Part shown: one piece after another, positions 7,564 to 15,363 of the stretch
How the letters are laid out: each line of letters begins with the position of its first letter
Position numbering within the stretch: position 1 is the stretch's first letter
Assembly: GCA_017635515.1 (NCBI GenBank)
Contig: JAGBLH010000223.1
Coordinates: 1 to 34,166, forward strand
Length of the DNA stretch: 34,166 nt
Source: Selenomonas sp.
Lineage (GTDB): Bacteria > Bacillota > Negativicutes > Selenomonadales > Selenomonadaceae
Direction: 5' to 3'
Translations under genes and position numbers: made by a program
The notes under the pieces: generated by a model
Databases searched by the model: none
What the model was told of the DNA's origin: nothing
Seen by the model: only the letters and a program-made list of their open reading frames with translations

Positions 7564-9066
7564 ATGTCAGATGCACATCCTATCAACAGGAAGAAAGCAT
7601 TTAACATGCTTTTCTTCATTGAGTTCTGGGAACGCTTCGGCTACTACGGTCTGCAGGCTGTGCTGGCCATGTTCTTCGTCAAGGCCCTGAACATGGGGGA
7701 CGCCCAGTCCTTCATCGTCTTCGGTGCTTTCTCCGCCATGGTGTACGGCTATGTGTCCATCGGCGGCTACATCGGCGACAAGGTGCTGGGCACCCAGCGC
7801 ACCATTGCTCTGGGGGCTATCGTCCTCATGATCGGCTATGCCATGATGGCCTTTGCTGCCAGCGGGGAACAGGCTGAGGAAAATCTGGTCTTCCTGGCAC
7901 TGGGTGCCATTGCCTGCGGCAACGGTATCTTCAAGGCCAATCCTTCTTCTTTGCTTTCCAAGATTTACGAAGGTGACGAGCAGCACCTTGATTCTGCTTT
8001 CACCATGTACTACATGGCCGTGAATATCGGCTCTTTCTGCTCCATGCTGCTGGTGCCTATCGTGGGTGCCATGTACGGCCTTTCCCTGGGCTTCTCCATC
8101 TGCGCCATGGGCCTGGTGGTGGCTATCGGCGGCTTCTTCAGCTTCCGCTATCTGGTGAAGGGCGTTGATTCTCCTGCCGGCAAGCTGCCCTTGTCCACGA
8201 TGAAGATGGTCATGGTGGTGGTGGGCGTCGTGGTCATGACCATCATTTCCGCCTGGATGCTGAGCCATCTGGAAGTGGCCCATATGCTGCTGCTGGCTAT
8301 CGGCCTCTTGGTTTACGGCGTGTTCTTCAAGATGATTGTCCAGTCCCGTGGGGCAGAACGCAGCAAGATGATTGCCGCCATGATCCTCATTGTGGAAGCT
8401 ATTGTCTTCTTCACCCTCTATCAGCAGATGCCTACTTCTCTGAACTTCTTCGCCATCAACAATGTGGAACACACGATTCTGGGCATTGATATTCCCGATG
8501 CGCAGGTGTTCCAGACCCTGAACCCCTTCTGGATCATGCTGGCCAGCCCCATCTTGGCTTGGATGTACAGCCATTTCGGCGACAAGGGCACTGACCTTTC
8601 CATGCCTGCCAAGTTCACCCTGGGCATGCTGCTCACCGCCGGTTCTTTCCTGCTGGTGGGCTTTTCCGCCGGTTTTGCCAGCGAGGCAGGCATTGTCTCC
8701 GCCTGGTGGCTGGTTGGTTCCTACTTCCTGTCCTCCATTGGTGAGCTCCTGATTTCCGGCCTGGGCCTTTCCATGATTTCCAAGCTGGTGCCCCAGCGCC
8801 TGCTGGGCTTCCTGATGGGTGCCTGGTTCCTGACCACCTCCATCGCCGCTGTGCTGGGCGGCAAGGTAGCAGCCCTCACCGCTATCCCCGAGGGCGTGAC
8901 TGATTCCGTGGAGACCCTGGGCATCTACACCGGCGTCTTCACCCAGATCGGCCTGGTGACCCTGGGCGTGACCGTGCTCATGGCCATCCTGGTGCCTGTG
9001 CTGAATAAGCTCATCAATAAGACTGATGAGAATGAGGAAGAGGCAACCGTGGCTGCCGACAACTAA
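7564..9066 (+). CDS. POT/PTR-family proton-coupled di/tripeptide permease
   Basis: 500 residues, full length for the family, with about 14 membrane segments. It imports di- and tripeptides with protons across the inner membrane. The family signatures are present: EFWERFGYYGLQA near residues 20-32 (the ExxERF proton-coupling motif), IGGYIGDKVLGTQRT near 68-82 (PTR2 signature 1) and FTMYYMAVNIGSF near 146-158 (signature 2). The charged tail (KTDENEEEATVAADN) is cytoplasmic. The start follows TTGGAG with an 8-nt gap. It is a single-gene unit with its own terminator. The substrate could differ from peptides. Confidence 0.93.
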   Translation: MSDAHPINRKKAFNMLFFIEFWERFGYYGLQAVLAMFFVKALNMGDAQSFIVFGAFSAMVYGYVSIGGYIGDKVLGTQRTIALGAIVLMIGYAMMAFAASGEQAEENLVFLALGAIACGNGIFKANPSSLLSKIYEGDEQHLDSAFTMYYMAVNIGSFCSMLLVPIVGAMYGLSLGFSICAMGLVVAIGGFFSFRYLVKGVDSPAGKLPLSTMKMVMVVVGVVVMTIISAWMLSHLEVAHMLLLAIGLLVYGVFFKMIVQSRGAERSKMIAAMILIVEAIVFFTLYQQMPTSLNFFAINNVEHTILGIDIPDAQVFQTLNPFWIMLASPILAWMYSHFGDKGTDLSMPAKFTLGMLLTAGSFLLVGFSAGFASEAGIVSAWWLVGSYFLSSIGELLISGLGLSMISKLVPQRLLGFLMGAWFLTTSIAAVLGGKVAALTAIPEGVTDSVETLGIYTGVFTQIGLVTLGVTVLMAILVPVLNKLINKTDENEEEATVAADN

Positions 9067-9074
9067 GACAAATG

Positions 9075-9115
9075 AAAAATAGCCTTCCCTTTTGATGAGG
9101 GGAAGGTTATTTTTC
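9075..9115 (+). terminator. Terminator of the peptide permease gene
   Basis: The inverted repeat GCCTTCCC...GGGGAAGG is flanked by AAAAAT and TTATTTTT, and lies 9 nt after the stop. Its core resembles the ends of the repeat at 18954-19089, so it may have been made from such an end. Confidence 0.8.
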
Positions 9116-9187
9116 GTTTGTGGAGGTATTTGACAAGGAGCTGTGTACCAGTTGAAATCATTCTGAGGCAAGTAACCTAGCCAATGT

Positions 9188-9222
9188 AAAAGCCCCCGGG
9201 GTTTTATGACCTCGGGGGCTTT
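9188..9222 (-). terminator. Terminator of azlCD, possibly bidirectional
   Basis: A 12-bp stem with one G-T wobble (9191-9202 with 9209-9220) and a short loop is followed on the minus strand by TTTTAC. It lies about 50 nt beyond the azlD stop. Confidence 0.75.
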
Positions 9223-9269
9223 GTGTGTTCTGATTAACATGTTCACTTTGCAGTGTCTATTGATGATTT

Positions 9270-9578
9270 TCAGCAAATCACCATTTCCGTCAAAAAAACC
9301 ACGGCGCAGCAGGCTGCCGCTACCTTGAAGAGGCTGGCGCCCCACCAGGCGAGAACCAGCCCCGCGAGCAGGGCCAGTGTGCCGCTGACGGGGCTTTGGG
9401 TGGCCTGAGTCATGGCGGGGAAGGTCATGACGGCCAGGGTGACGTAGGGGACGTAGTAAAGGAAGGATTTGAGGAAAGGGCTCTTGACCTCGCCGCGAAT
9501 CAGGGTCAGGGGCAGGATGCGGATGGCGAGGGTCACGGCGCTCATGACCAAAAGATAGGTGAAGATACTAGGCTCCAT
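9270..9578 (-). CDS. azlD: AzlD-family small subunit of a branched-chain amino acid exporter
   Basis: 102 residues with about four membrane segments, matching the AzlD family (ILPLTLIRGEVKSPFLKSFL is typical). AzlC and AzlD form an inner-membrane exporter of branched-chain amino acids. ATG 9578 (MEPSIF) is chosen over TTG 9584, because AAGGAGG, which overlaps the end of azlC, is 7 nt from the ATG but only 1 nt from the TTG. It starts 2 nt after the azlC stop, so the two are translationally linked. Confidence 0.9.
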   Translation of the reverse strand: MEPSIFTYLLVMSAVTLAIRILPLTLIRGEVKSPFLKSFLYYVPYVTLAVMTFPAMTQATQSPVSGTLALLAGLVLAWWGASLFKVAAACCAVVFLTEMVIC

Positions 9579-9580
9579 AT

Positions 9581-10300
9581 TCAAGCCTCCTTGTGCGGAA
9601 AGAAGTAAGCGGCCAGGCCCGCAATGACAATGGTGAGGAGGATGGTGCGGGTGCCTGCGGACAGTTCGGAAATCATGGGGGCAAGGCTGGCTCCGAGGCT
9701 CAGCAGCATGCTGAGGACAATGAGGGCGGCGATGACATGGTCATTCTTGCCTTGGGGCACGATGACCCAGATGAACATGCCGTAAAGGGCCACGGAGAGG
9801 GCAGATACGGCAGAAAGGGGCAGGACAGAGCCTGCCATGATGCCCAGAGCCGTGCCCACAGACCAGCCGGGCAAAGCCACCAGCATGGCCCCGTAGTTAT
9901 AGTAAGGATTCAGCGGCCCCGGCCGGGCGATGGTGATGCCGAAAATCTCGTCCGTCACATCAAAGGCCACCAAAATGCGGTGGTAGAGGGGCAGATTCTC
10001 CGGGCATTTCTGGGACAGCACTGTGCTCATGAGCATATAGCGGGCATTGGCCACCAGCGTCAGGATAGCCATAGTCAAAAGGGTTCCCCCCGAGGCAATG
10101 ACGGTAAAACCTGCATACTCACCTGCCGAAGCATTGTTGAAGAGGCTGGCAAAGAATCCCTCCAAGGCATTCAGCCCCGCATTCTTGGCAGCGATGCCCA
10201 GGGTGAAGGACACCACAAAATAACCCAGGGCAATGGGCAGGCCGTCCTTCATGCCTTCCAAGAGCACCTGCCTGCGGTTGATAGTCCATTCTGGCTGCAT
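9581..10300 (-). CDS. azlC: AzlC-family large subunit of a branched-chain amino acid exporter
   Basis: 239 residues. The start MQPEWTINRRQVLLEG at ATG 10300 has GGAAGTG upstream; a longer frame begins upstream of the predicted promoter. Family hallmarks are GMKDGLPIALGYFVVSFTLG near the N-terminus and NARYMLMSTVLSQ in the middle, with several membrane helices. It acts with AzlD, encoded immediately downstream. Relatives are AzlC of Bacillus (azaleucine resistance) and YgaZ of E. coli. No Lrp-like regulator gene is adjacent. Confidence 0.92.
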   Translation of the reverse strand: MQPEWTINRRQVLLEGMKDGLPIALGYFVVSFTLGIAAKNAGLNALEGFFASLFNNASAGEYAGFTVIASGGTLLTMAILTLVANARYMLMSTVLSQKCPENLPLYHRILVAFDVTDEIFGITIARPGPLNPYYNYGAMLVALPGWSVGTALGIMAGSVLPLSAVSALSVALYGMFIWVIVPQGKNDHVIAALIVLSMLLSLGASLAPMISELSAGTRTILLTIVIAGLAAYFFPHKEA

Positions 10301-10343
10301 ACAAAAATCACTTCCGTTTGTATATTTGAAAACACATGCCCTT

Positions 10344-10373
10344 AGTATAGCAAAAGACAGCCAGCACAAGCAA
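10344..10373 (-). promoter_or_regulatory. Putative azlCD promoter
   Basis: On the minus strand TTGCTT (10373-10368), an 18-bp spacer and TATACT (10349-10344) preceded by TGC (extended -10) lie about 45 nt before azlC. Confidence 0.55.
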
Positions 10374-10471
10374 GCGGTCTGCATAAGGTCGGAGCACTAA
10401 GTGACATGATGCTGCATTTTTCTGACAACGATTACAGGATATACTGTAGACGGTGATGACAGGAAAAAAGA

Positions 10472-11029
10472 CTAATTATTGCGCCAGGGTTCGCTGCCCT
10501 GGTTCACTACTTCCACCTGAATGGCCTTCATGGCTGCCAAAGCCGTGTCGTGGGAGGCTGGCGACACGCCAGCGCAGCAGGCCGCATCCACCACGATATG
10601 GGCATTGGGCAGAGCAGCCTTGGCAATCACCGCATTGGACAGCACGCAGATGTCTGTGCAGAGCCCCACCAGCTCCACCCGCTCGGGCGCAGAGACCAGC
10701 TCCTTGAGGAAGCTGCCCAAATCCATAGAGCCGAAAGTAAACTTATCAAAGCTGCGGGAGTTTTGGGGATAGGGAATCTTTTCACTGATCTGCCAGCCTG
10801 CGCTGCGCTCTATGCAGTGAGGCACTGGCAGATGCTTCCCTTCCTCCGTGGCCATGTAATCCTCCCCATGTGTGTCACGGGTAAAGAGCACCAGCGCTCC
10901 ATCATCCTCGGCTGCCTTTATCTTTTCTGCCACCTTGTCCACGATAGTCACAGCTTCTTTGGACCCTAAAGCTCCGTCAATAAAGTCATTCTGCATATCA
11001 ACCACAATGAGGATTTTCTTAGTCTTCAT
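10472..11029 (-). CDS. Isochorismatase-fold cysteine hydrolase (nicotinamidase-like)
   Basis: 185 residues, usual length for the family. ATG 11029 follows AAGGAAGA. The catalytic triad can be read as Asp11 (VVDMQNDF), Lys96 (FDKFTFG) and Cys128 (GLCTDICVLSN). LFTRDTHGEDY and LPVPHC belong to the metal-site/nicotinamidase-like region. Such enzymes hydrolyse amides or the vinyl ether of isochorismate. No siderophore genes are nearby, so nicotinamide or another small amide is the likelier substrate, but this is inference. It is monocistronic with its own promoter. Confidence 0.85.
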   Translation of the reverse strand: MKTKKILIVVDMQNDFIDGALGSKEAVTIVDKVAEKIKAAEDDGALVLFTRDTHGEDYMATEEGKHLPVPHCIERSAGWQISEKIPYPQNSRSFDKFTFGSMDLGSFLKELVSAPERVELVGLCTDICVLSNAVIAKAALPNAHIVVDAACCAGVSPASHDTALAAMKAIQVEVVNQGSEPWRNN

Positions 11030-11079
11030 GTTCGATCTTCCTTTCACTTTTCCGCACCGGTACCAACCATATAGTTCTT

Positions 11080-11108
11080 TATATAGACTACAGCACCAGG
11101 GACTGCAA
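11080..11108 (-). promoter_or_regulatory. Promoter of the cysteine hydrolase gene
   Basis: On the minus strand TTGCAG (11108-11103), a 17-bp spacer and TATATA (11085-11080) predict a leader of about 45 nt. Confidence 0.6.
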
Positions 11109-11109
11109 T

Positions 11110-11316
11110 GTCTACCTGAAATTTTTGTGCTTGCCAGGCAGGGGCAGGGCAAGGTGGAGACGAAGGAGCATGGGCCAGGAATATGCCTGAGGGGGCACAG
11201 TTCGGTGCTATGTCGAGGATTTGTCAACGCAGCAGGGACGGTCAAGATACGTGAAGATGGGCTTAGTGAATTAATCAACACGCCCTGGATTCCCTGCAGG
11301 AGCGTTGATTTTTTGC
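11110..11316 (+). ncRNA. Candidate structured small RNA in a gene-free stretch
   Basis: No credible coding frame is seen. On the plus strand three short stems can be drawn: CTTGCC/GGCAAG (from about 11132), CAGG/CCTG around an AATATG loop, and GCAC/GTGC around AGTTCG. A terminator-like hairpin with T6 follows at 11273-11314. There is no upstream plus-strand gene to need that terminator. I do not recognise an Rfam family and found no convincing plus-strand promoter. Confidence 0.25.
11273..11314 (+). terminator. Orphan plus-strand terminator-like hairpin
   Basis: The imperfect stem AATCAACACGCCCTG / CAGGAGCGTTGATT is followed directly by six T. The nearest genes on both sides are on the minus strand, so it would end an unannotated transcript. 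Confidence 0.5.
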
Positions 11317-11358
11317 CTGTAAATTATGTCGAGGCAATCCGATATTGGAGCAGGATTC

Positions 11359-11400
11359 AAAAGGCCGCCGACTGTGATTTTGATGCAGTCAGCGGCCTTT
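11359..11400 (-). terminator. Terminator of yhdT-panF
   Basis: A 13-bp stem with one mismatch (11386-11398 with 11362-11374) is followed on the minus strand by TTTT. It lies about 20 nt past the panF stop. Confidence 0.8.
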
Positions 11401-11418
11401 GCAGTATGGTGGTTCAGT

Positions 11419-12957
11419 TTACTTTCCGGGGAAGAATAGGGCGAGGGTTTCTTCTTTGGTGGGCTTCCCTTTATACGCCCCCACGATGAAGCACACCAGG
11501 GAAACTGTCAGCCCCAGCACAATCCTGTGCAGGCCGAAGGGGGACCAGTTCAGGGCGGCGGCCAGGGAGGTGGCCCAGTCGGCGGAGGTGAGGAGCAGGA
11601 GGATCTTGCCCAGCATGGGCAGGATGTAGATGAAGGTGCCCCCCGCCATGGCCAGGATGGCACCGGCCTTGTTGGCCTTGCGCCAGAAGAGGCCCAGGAG
11701 CAGCACCCAGAAGAAAGCTGTCTCCAGCCCGCCGAAGGCGAACATATTGATGATCCAGATCAGCGAGGGCGGGGTCACGGCGATGAAGAACACCAGCACG
11801 CCGATAATGCCCGTGGCGGCCATGGACAGCAGCCGGAGTTTCTTGTCCGAGACTTTTTCGCCCTTGGTCTTCTTGGCGTGGAGATAGATGTCCTTGATGA
11901 TGGCCGAAGAAGCCACAATCAAGAGGCCGGAAATGGTGGAGATGGAAGCCGCCAGCGGCCCGATGATGGCAAAGCCCACCAGCGAGGGGGGCATGGCGGT
12001 GACGATGGTCTTGGGGATGATGTTGTCTACGCCGCCATGGCTTTCCAGCGGCCCTGTCAGCACCCCGTGGGCCAGAATCCCCGTGAAGTTGATGCCGATA
12101 TTCATGAAGCCCACCACTACAGTGCCTATCAGCATGGCCTGATGAAGTCCCTGGGTATCCTTGTAGCTGATGCCACGCACCACGGACTGGGGCAGGGCGA
12201 TGGTGCAGATGCCCACCAGAATCCACTGGGTCAGGTAGAGGGTCAAAGGCATATGCCCTGCCGATAGTGGCTCGAACATCTCGGGATGATTGGCATGGAG
12301 GTTATCCATGATGGCCATGTAGCCGCCGCCTGCCTGCAGGACGTAGTAGAGCAGCAGCACGATGCCCACCATCATGACGATGGCGCAGCAGGTGTCCGTG
12401 AGGGCCACGGCACGGAAACCGCCGATGGCGGTGTAGAGCACCACCGTCAGGCCGAACAGCAAGAGGCCCATCTCGTAGCTGTACCCCGTGACGGCAGCAA
12501 AGAGCTTGGCTCCCCCTACGAACTGGGCGGTCATGGTGGCGGCGAAGAAGATGACGATGATGAAAGCCGCCAGGCCCGCCAGCCTGTCGGAGCCAAAACG
12601 CGCCCTGATGATGTCCACCACGGTGACGGCCTCCAGCCTGCGGGACAGCAGCGCCACCCGCTTGCCGTAGACCCCCAGCACCAAAAAGATGGCGGTGACC
12701 TGCACCACGGCCATGTAAATCCAGCCGAAGCCTATCTGCCAGGCCATGCCCGGCCCCCCCACGAAGGAGGACACGGAACTGTAGGTAGCCACGGTGGTCA
12801 TGGCCAGCACGAAGCCGCCCAGATTATGATTGCCGATAAAATAATTTTTCACAAAGCCTGTGCCGGAGCGGCTGCCCTCACGTCGGACGTAGAAGCCGAT
12901 GCCGATCATGGCGCCCATGAACACGAGCAGGGGCAGAAGGGCCGAGAGATTTCCCAA
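11419..12957 (-). CDS. panF: Sodium/pantothenate symporter
   Basis: About 512 residues with about 13 membrane segments, sodium:solute symporter family. It imports pantothenate with Na+ for coenzyme A synthesis. SSS-type features include VATYSSVSSFVGGPGMAW near residue 60, GLLLFGLTVVLYTAIGGFRA and PLAASISTISGLLIVASS. Pairing with a YhdT-type gene directly upstream is the E. coli panF arrangement and supports the substrate. Start choice: the frame also has GTG at 12966, overlapping the yhdT stop as GTGA, but AAGGAG overlaps that GTG. It is 8 nt from TTG 12957, which is therefore preferred. Either start implies coupling to yhdT. Confidence 0.92.
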   Translation of the reverse strand: MGNLSALLPLLVFMGAMIGIGFYVRREGSRSGTGFVKNYFIGNHNLGGFVLAMTTVATYSSVSSFVGGPGMAWQIGFGWIYMAVVQVTAIFLVLGVYGKRVALLSRRLEAVTVVDIIRARFGSDRLAGLAAFIIVIFFAATMTAQFVGGAKLFAAVTGYSYEMGLLLFGLTVVLYTAIGGFRAVALTDTCCAIVMMVGIVLLLYYVLQAGGGYMAIMDNLHANHPEMFEPLSAGHMPLTLYLTQWILVGICTIALPQSVVRGISYKDTQGLHQAMLIGTVVVGFMNIGINFTGILAHGVLTGPLESHGGVDNIIPKTIVTAMPPSLVGFAIIGPLAASISTISGLLIVASSAIIKDIYLHAKKTKGEKVSDKKLRLLSMAATGIIGVLVFFIAVTPPSLIWIINMFAFGGLETAFFWVLLLGLFWRKANKAGAILAMAGGTFIYILPMLGKILLLLTSADWATSLAAALNWSPFGLHRIVLGLTVSLVCFIVGAYKGKPTKEETLALFFPGK

Positions 12958-12962
12958 TAGAT

Positions 12963-13226
12963 TCACTCCTTATCTGATTTCACAAAAGGCTTGGTCAGGG
13001 CCATATCCTTGAAGACGAACTTCACCAGGATGAAGGTGAGCAGGATGGCGAGGAGCCAGATGCCCACGGTGCCTGTAAGTGCCCAGAGGGGCAGTCCCAG
13101 AACCATCACTTCGCTGGCTGAGAGCCCAAAGCCCAGCACGCACCAGAGCACGATGAGCAATAAGAGCACCAGCCCGGTGGCACCAGCCTCCCGGCAGATC
13201 TGCCGGTATTTTTCTTTAGGGGTCAT
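12963..13226 (-). CDS. yhdT: YhdT-family small membrane protein, partner of PanF
   Basis: 87 residues. ATG 13226 has a perfect AAGGAGG 5 nt upstream. Two hydrophobic helices (GLVLLLLIVLWCVLGFG and GTVGIWLLAILLTFILV) and a charged tail match the YhdT family, encoded just before panF in enterobacteria. Its role is unknown; a small accessory subunit of the symporter is the usual guess. Its stop overlaps the upstream candidate start of panF. The 27 nt upstream hold only the end of the terminator of the preceding gene, so its promoter is unclear. Confidence 0.85.
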   Translation of the reverse strand: MTPKEKYRQICREAGATGLVLLLLIVLWCVLGFGLSASEVMVLGLPLWALTGTVGIWLLAILLTFILVKFVFKDMALTKPFVKSDKE

Positions 13227-13253
13227 GATTGCCTCCTTGATAGTCGCAAACAA

Positions 13254-13284
13254 AATAAAAAGCGCTTTTCAGCGCTTTTTATTT
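13254..13284 (-). terminator. Terminator at the end of the degenerate kinase gene
   Basis: A perfect 12-bp stem (AATAAAAAGCGC, 13254-13265, with 13272-13283) with a 6-nt loop and A/T flanks on both sides overlaps the stop codon of the kinase-like gene. It lies only 28 nt upstream of yhdT and may also attenuate read-through into yhdT-panF. Confidence 0.8.
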
Positions 13285-14190
13285 TAACTCAAATGCCTTG
13301 TTTTTGCCATAGCTATTCCCAACATTGAAAAACAGCTCTATCTCCGCTGCGTGTCCTTCGCTGGTGCGGCGGAAGTTCAGGGTGCCGCCCATGAGTTCTG
13401 CCAGATGTTTGGCGAAGGGCAGATCCAGAGAGGAAATGGGAGATATGTTGGAGGTATTTTCCTGTAGGGGGAGCGTCTCGCTCAGGGGGTCGAAAAGCTG
13501 CTCGTTGGAAGGAACCTCATAGTCTGTGTCGTTGGCGGAGATGCGCAGCCAGGTGACGATGCGGTTTTCCCCGGAGCGGATGGATTCGGCGGTGAAGTTG
13601 ATATTGCAGCCTTTGGGCAGGTGGGTGGCGATGGCATGGCCCAGATGGCCCAGCATGGAGCAGAACTTGCCCTTGTCCACGATGATTTTGTAATCCTGCC
13701 AGCTTTTGATGTCCAGCAGGAGATGCTGCTGGTTGGAGGAAAGGAAAGTGCGCATGGTGCTGATGGCTTCTTCCAGCAGCAGGCGGCTGGACACGGGTTC
13801 CGGGTGGAGGGTCAGTTCCCCTACCTCCATGGAGGCGTAGTCTTTCAGATTGCTGATGGACTGCAGGAGCAGCTGCATGCGGGACTGCAGCTGGGCGGCT
13901 CCCTTATGGGCTGCAGCGAGATCCTGGCTTTGGGAGATCTTTTCCGTCAGCTCGTTGATGCCGCGGGTGGGAGTCTCCAGATAGTTCACATAGCGGGAAA
14001 TGAAAAAATGCTGCCGCTTGATGACCTGGCGGGCAGTTTCGGAGCGCACACGGCTGGCCCGGCTTTGCTCGGAGAGCACCGCCAGGCGCTGGCCCTGGCG
14101 CCATTTTCGGTAGAAGAAGATGGCGGCCAGCAGGGCCGTGAGGTTGGTCAGCAGGAGCAGGCAGACAGATAGCAAAGCAGTTAAATCCAT
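13279..14190 (-). CDS. Membrane-anchored histidine-kinase-like protein lacking catalytic motifs
   Basis: 303 residues. ATG 14190 follows AGGTG by 6 nt. One N-terminal membrane segment (about 4-26) leads to a helical dimerisation-like region and an ATPase-like fold. Each catalytic signature is altered. The H-box reads FISRYVNYLETP, with Asn69 where the phosphorylated His should be. The N-box asparagine is His185 (LGHLGHAIATHLPKG). The G1 DxGxG reads DTDYEVP (221-227). The G2 glycines read LDLP (255-258) before FAKHLAELMGGTL. The overall fold is still traceable, so this looks like a pseudokinase scaffold or sensor rather than a random frame. It lies 48 nt downstream of the GGDEF gene. Confidence 0.75.
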   Translation of the reverse strand: MDLTALLSVCLLLLTNLTALLAAIFFYRKWRQGQRLAVLSEQSRASRVRSETARQVIKRQHFFISRYVNYLETPTRGINELTEKISQSQDLAAAHKGAAQLQSRMQLLLQSISNLKDYASMEVGELTLHPEPVSSRLLLEEAISTMRTFLSSNQQHLLLDIKSWQDYKIIVDKGKFCSMLGHLGHAIATHLPKGCNINFTAESIRSGENRIVTWLRISANDTDYEVPSNEQLFDPLSETLPLQENTSNISPISSLDLPFAKHLAELMGGTLNFRRTSEGHAAEIELFFNVGNSYGKNKAFELK

Positions 14191-14238
14191 AGACAGCACC
14201 TATCATTTCAAAAGTAAATACACCAAGGAAGGGGGAGC

Positions 14239-15258
14239 TTATGGCTCCCCTGCCTTGCTTTCTTCTGGTGTTTTCTCCGTGGGGGCATCCTTGGCCACAT
14301 AGCAGTTGCGGCCCTTGGCCTTGGCCTCGTAGAGAGCCTGGTCGGCTCGCTCGTAGGCGGTGAGGAAATCGTCAAAGGTGTGGAGCATGGTGGCGCCGAT
14401 GCTGATGGTGACGGGAGAGGCGATGCCCTCTGTCTCCGAGGCCTTCTTCACGCCCTTATTGAGCCTTTCGCAGAGGGTGGAGAGGTAGCCGATGCTGGGC
14501 AGCCCCGGCAGGTAGGCGCAGAATTCGTCACCGCCCAGGCGGCCGATGACATCATCTACCCTGAGATGCTCCTTGAGCACCCTGGCTACGATGCGCAGCA
14601 CCTGGTCGCCGGTCTGGTGGCCGTAGAGGTCGTTGAATTTCTTGAAATTGTCGATATCCAGGATGATGAAGGCGCCCAGACTGTTTTCCGAGAAGTCCGA
14701 CATAGAGTCGGACAGCATGCGCCGCACGGTGCCGCTGTTGTAGACATGGGTGAGGCCGTCGAGCTGGGCATGGAGAGCCAGATGCTCCTCCCGGTGCACC
14801 TCCTGGGTGATATCTGTGAGGATACCGATGATGTAGTCGATTTCTTCGTTTTTCGTGTAGTAGATGCGGTTGGTGACCCGATAGGTGCCGAAAGAGCCGT
14901 TGGCGCGGGTGAGCTGCATGCGCTGCTGGTCAGCCTCCGGGGTCATGGCCTGCAGGAGGTTCTGGCAGCTTTCCTGCTGCCCGTTTTCTTTGTGGCAGGC
15001 TTCCGTGAAGTCCTCAATCAGCTCCGGCAGGCCCATGAGATGGGAGCAGGCGGTGGAGAGCCGCATGGTGTCCTTGCGCATGTCAAAGACAAAGGTGCAG
15101 AGGTCGGTGAAGGTCAGCAGCTGGTCCATGCCGTCCTTGAGCTTCCGCTCCCGCTTCAGCACTTGATGGAAATACCAGACGGTGCCCAGCAGGGAAAGGA
15201 TCCAGAAGATGAAGAAGCCAAAGAGGAGCAAGGGGACATGGATTTCTGTAGGTATCAT
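14239..15258 (-). CDS. Membrane PAS-GGDEF diguanylate cyclase
   Basis: 339 residues. ATG 15258 has AAGGG 6 nt upstream. A single N-terminal membrane helix (about 8-30) and a short coiled coil precede a PAS-like domain (about 50-155, ending in the PAC-like GILTDITQEVHREEH). The C-terminal GGDEF domain has an intact active site RLGGDEF (242-246) and metal-binding LDIDNFKKFND (200-210). An RxxD inhibitory site (RVDD, 233-236) lies at the standard five-residue spacing. It should make cyclic di-GMP from GTP with product inhibition. It is followed by the kinase-like gene in the same direction. Confidence 0.92.
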   Translation of the reverse strand: MIPTEIHVPLLLFGFFIFWILSLLGTVWYFHQVLKRERKLKDGMDQLLTFTDLCTFVFDMRKDTMRLSTACSHLMGLPELIEDFTEACHKENGQQESCQNLLQAMTPEADQQRMQLTRANGSFGTYRVTNRIYYTKNEEIDYIIGILTDITQEVHREEHLALHAQLDGLTHVYNSGTVRRMLSDSMSDFSENSLGAFIILDIDNFKKFNDLYGHQTGDQVLRIVARVLKEHLRVDDVIGRLGGDEFCAYLPGLPSIGYLSTLCERLNKGVKKASETEGIASPVTISIGATMLHTFDDFLTAYERADQALYEAKAKGRNCYVAKDAPTEKTPEESKAGEP

Positions 15259-15363
15259 GACACACCCTTCTTTCTGCGGAGATATCCTGCAAAATTCCAT
15301 TTCCGTTAATATTCGTCCAAAAACTCTGTTTTCCTGCTATGTTTGTAAAAATATCACTGCCGG

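Noticed and set aside
7567-9345. Long minus-strand open frame of 592 codons opposite the peptide permease
   Set aside because: Its product is rich in His, Gln and Gly with no domain, typical of the antisense of a GC-rich membrane protein gene. The plus-strand gene has all family motifs.
10430-10460. TATACTGTAGAC shared with the ldh promoter region, as a possible plus-strand promoter
   Set aside because: Both flanking genes are on the minus strand and no plus-strand gene or terminator follows. A shared 12-mer that includes a -10-like hexamer can be chance.
11049-11070. TGGTTGGTACCGGTGCGG on the minus strand, resembling the T-box antiterminator motif
   Set aside because: The predicted leader is only about 45 nt, there is no specifier stem and no terminator before the start codon, and the gene is not an aminoacylation or amino acid gene.
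14380-15309. Plus-strand open frame opposite the GGDEF gene
   Set aside because: The minus-strand frame has an intact GGDEF site, PAS domain and ribosome site. The plus frame has none of these.
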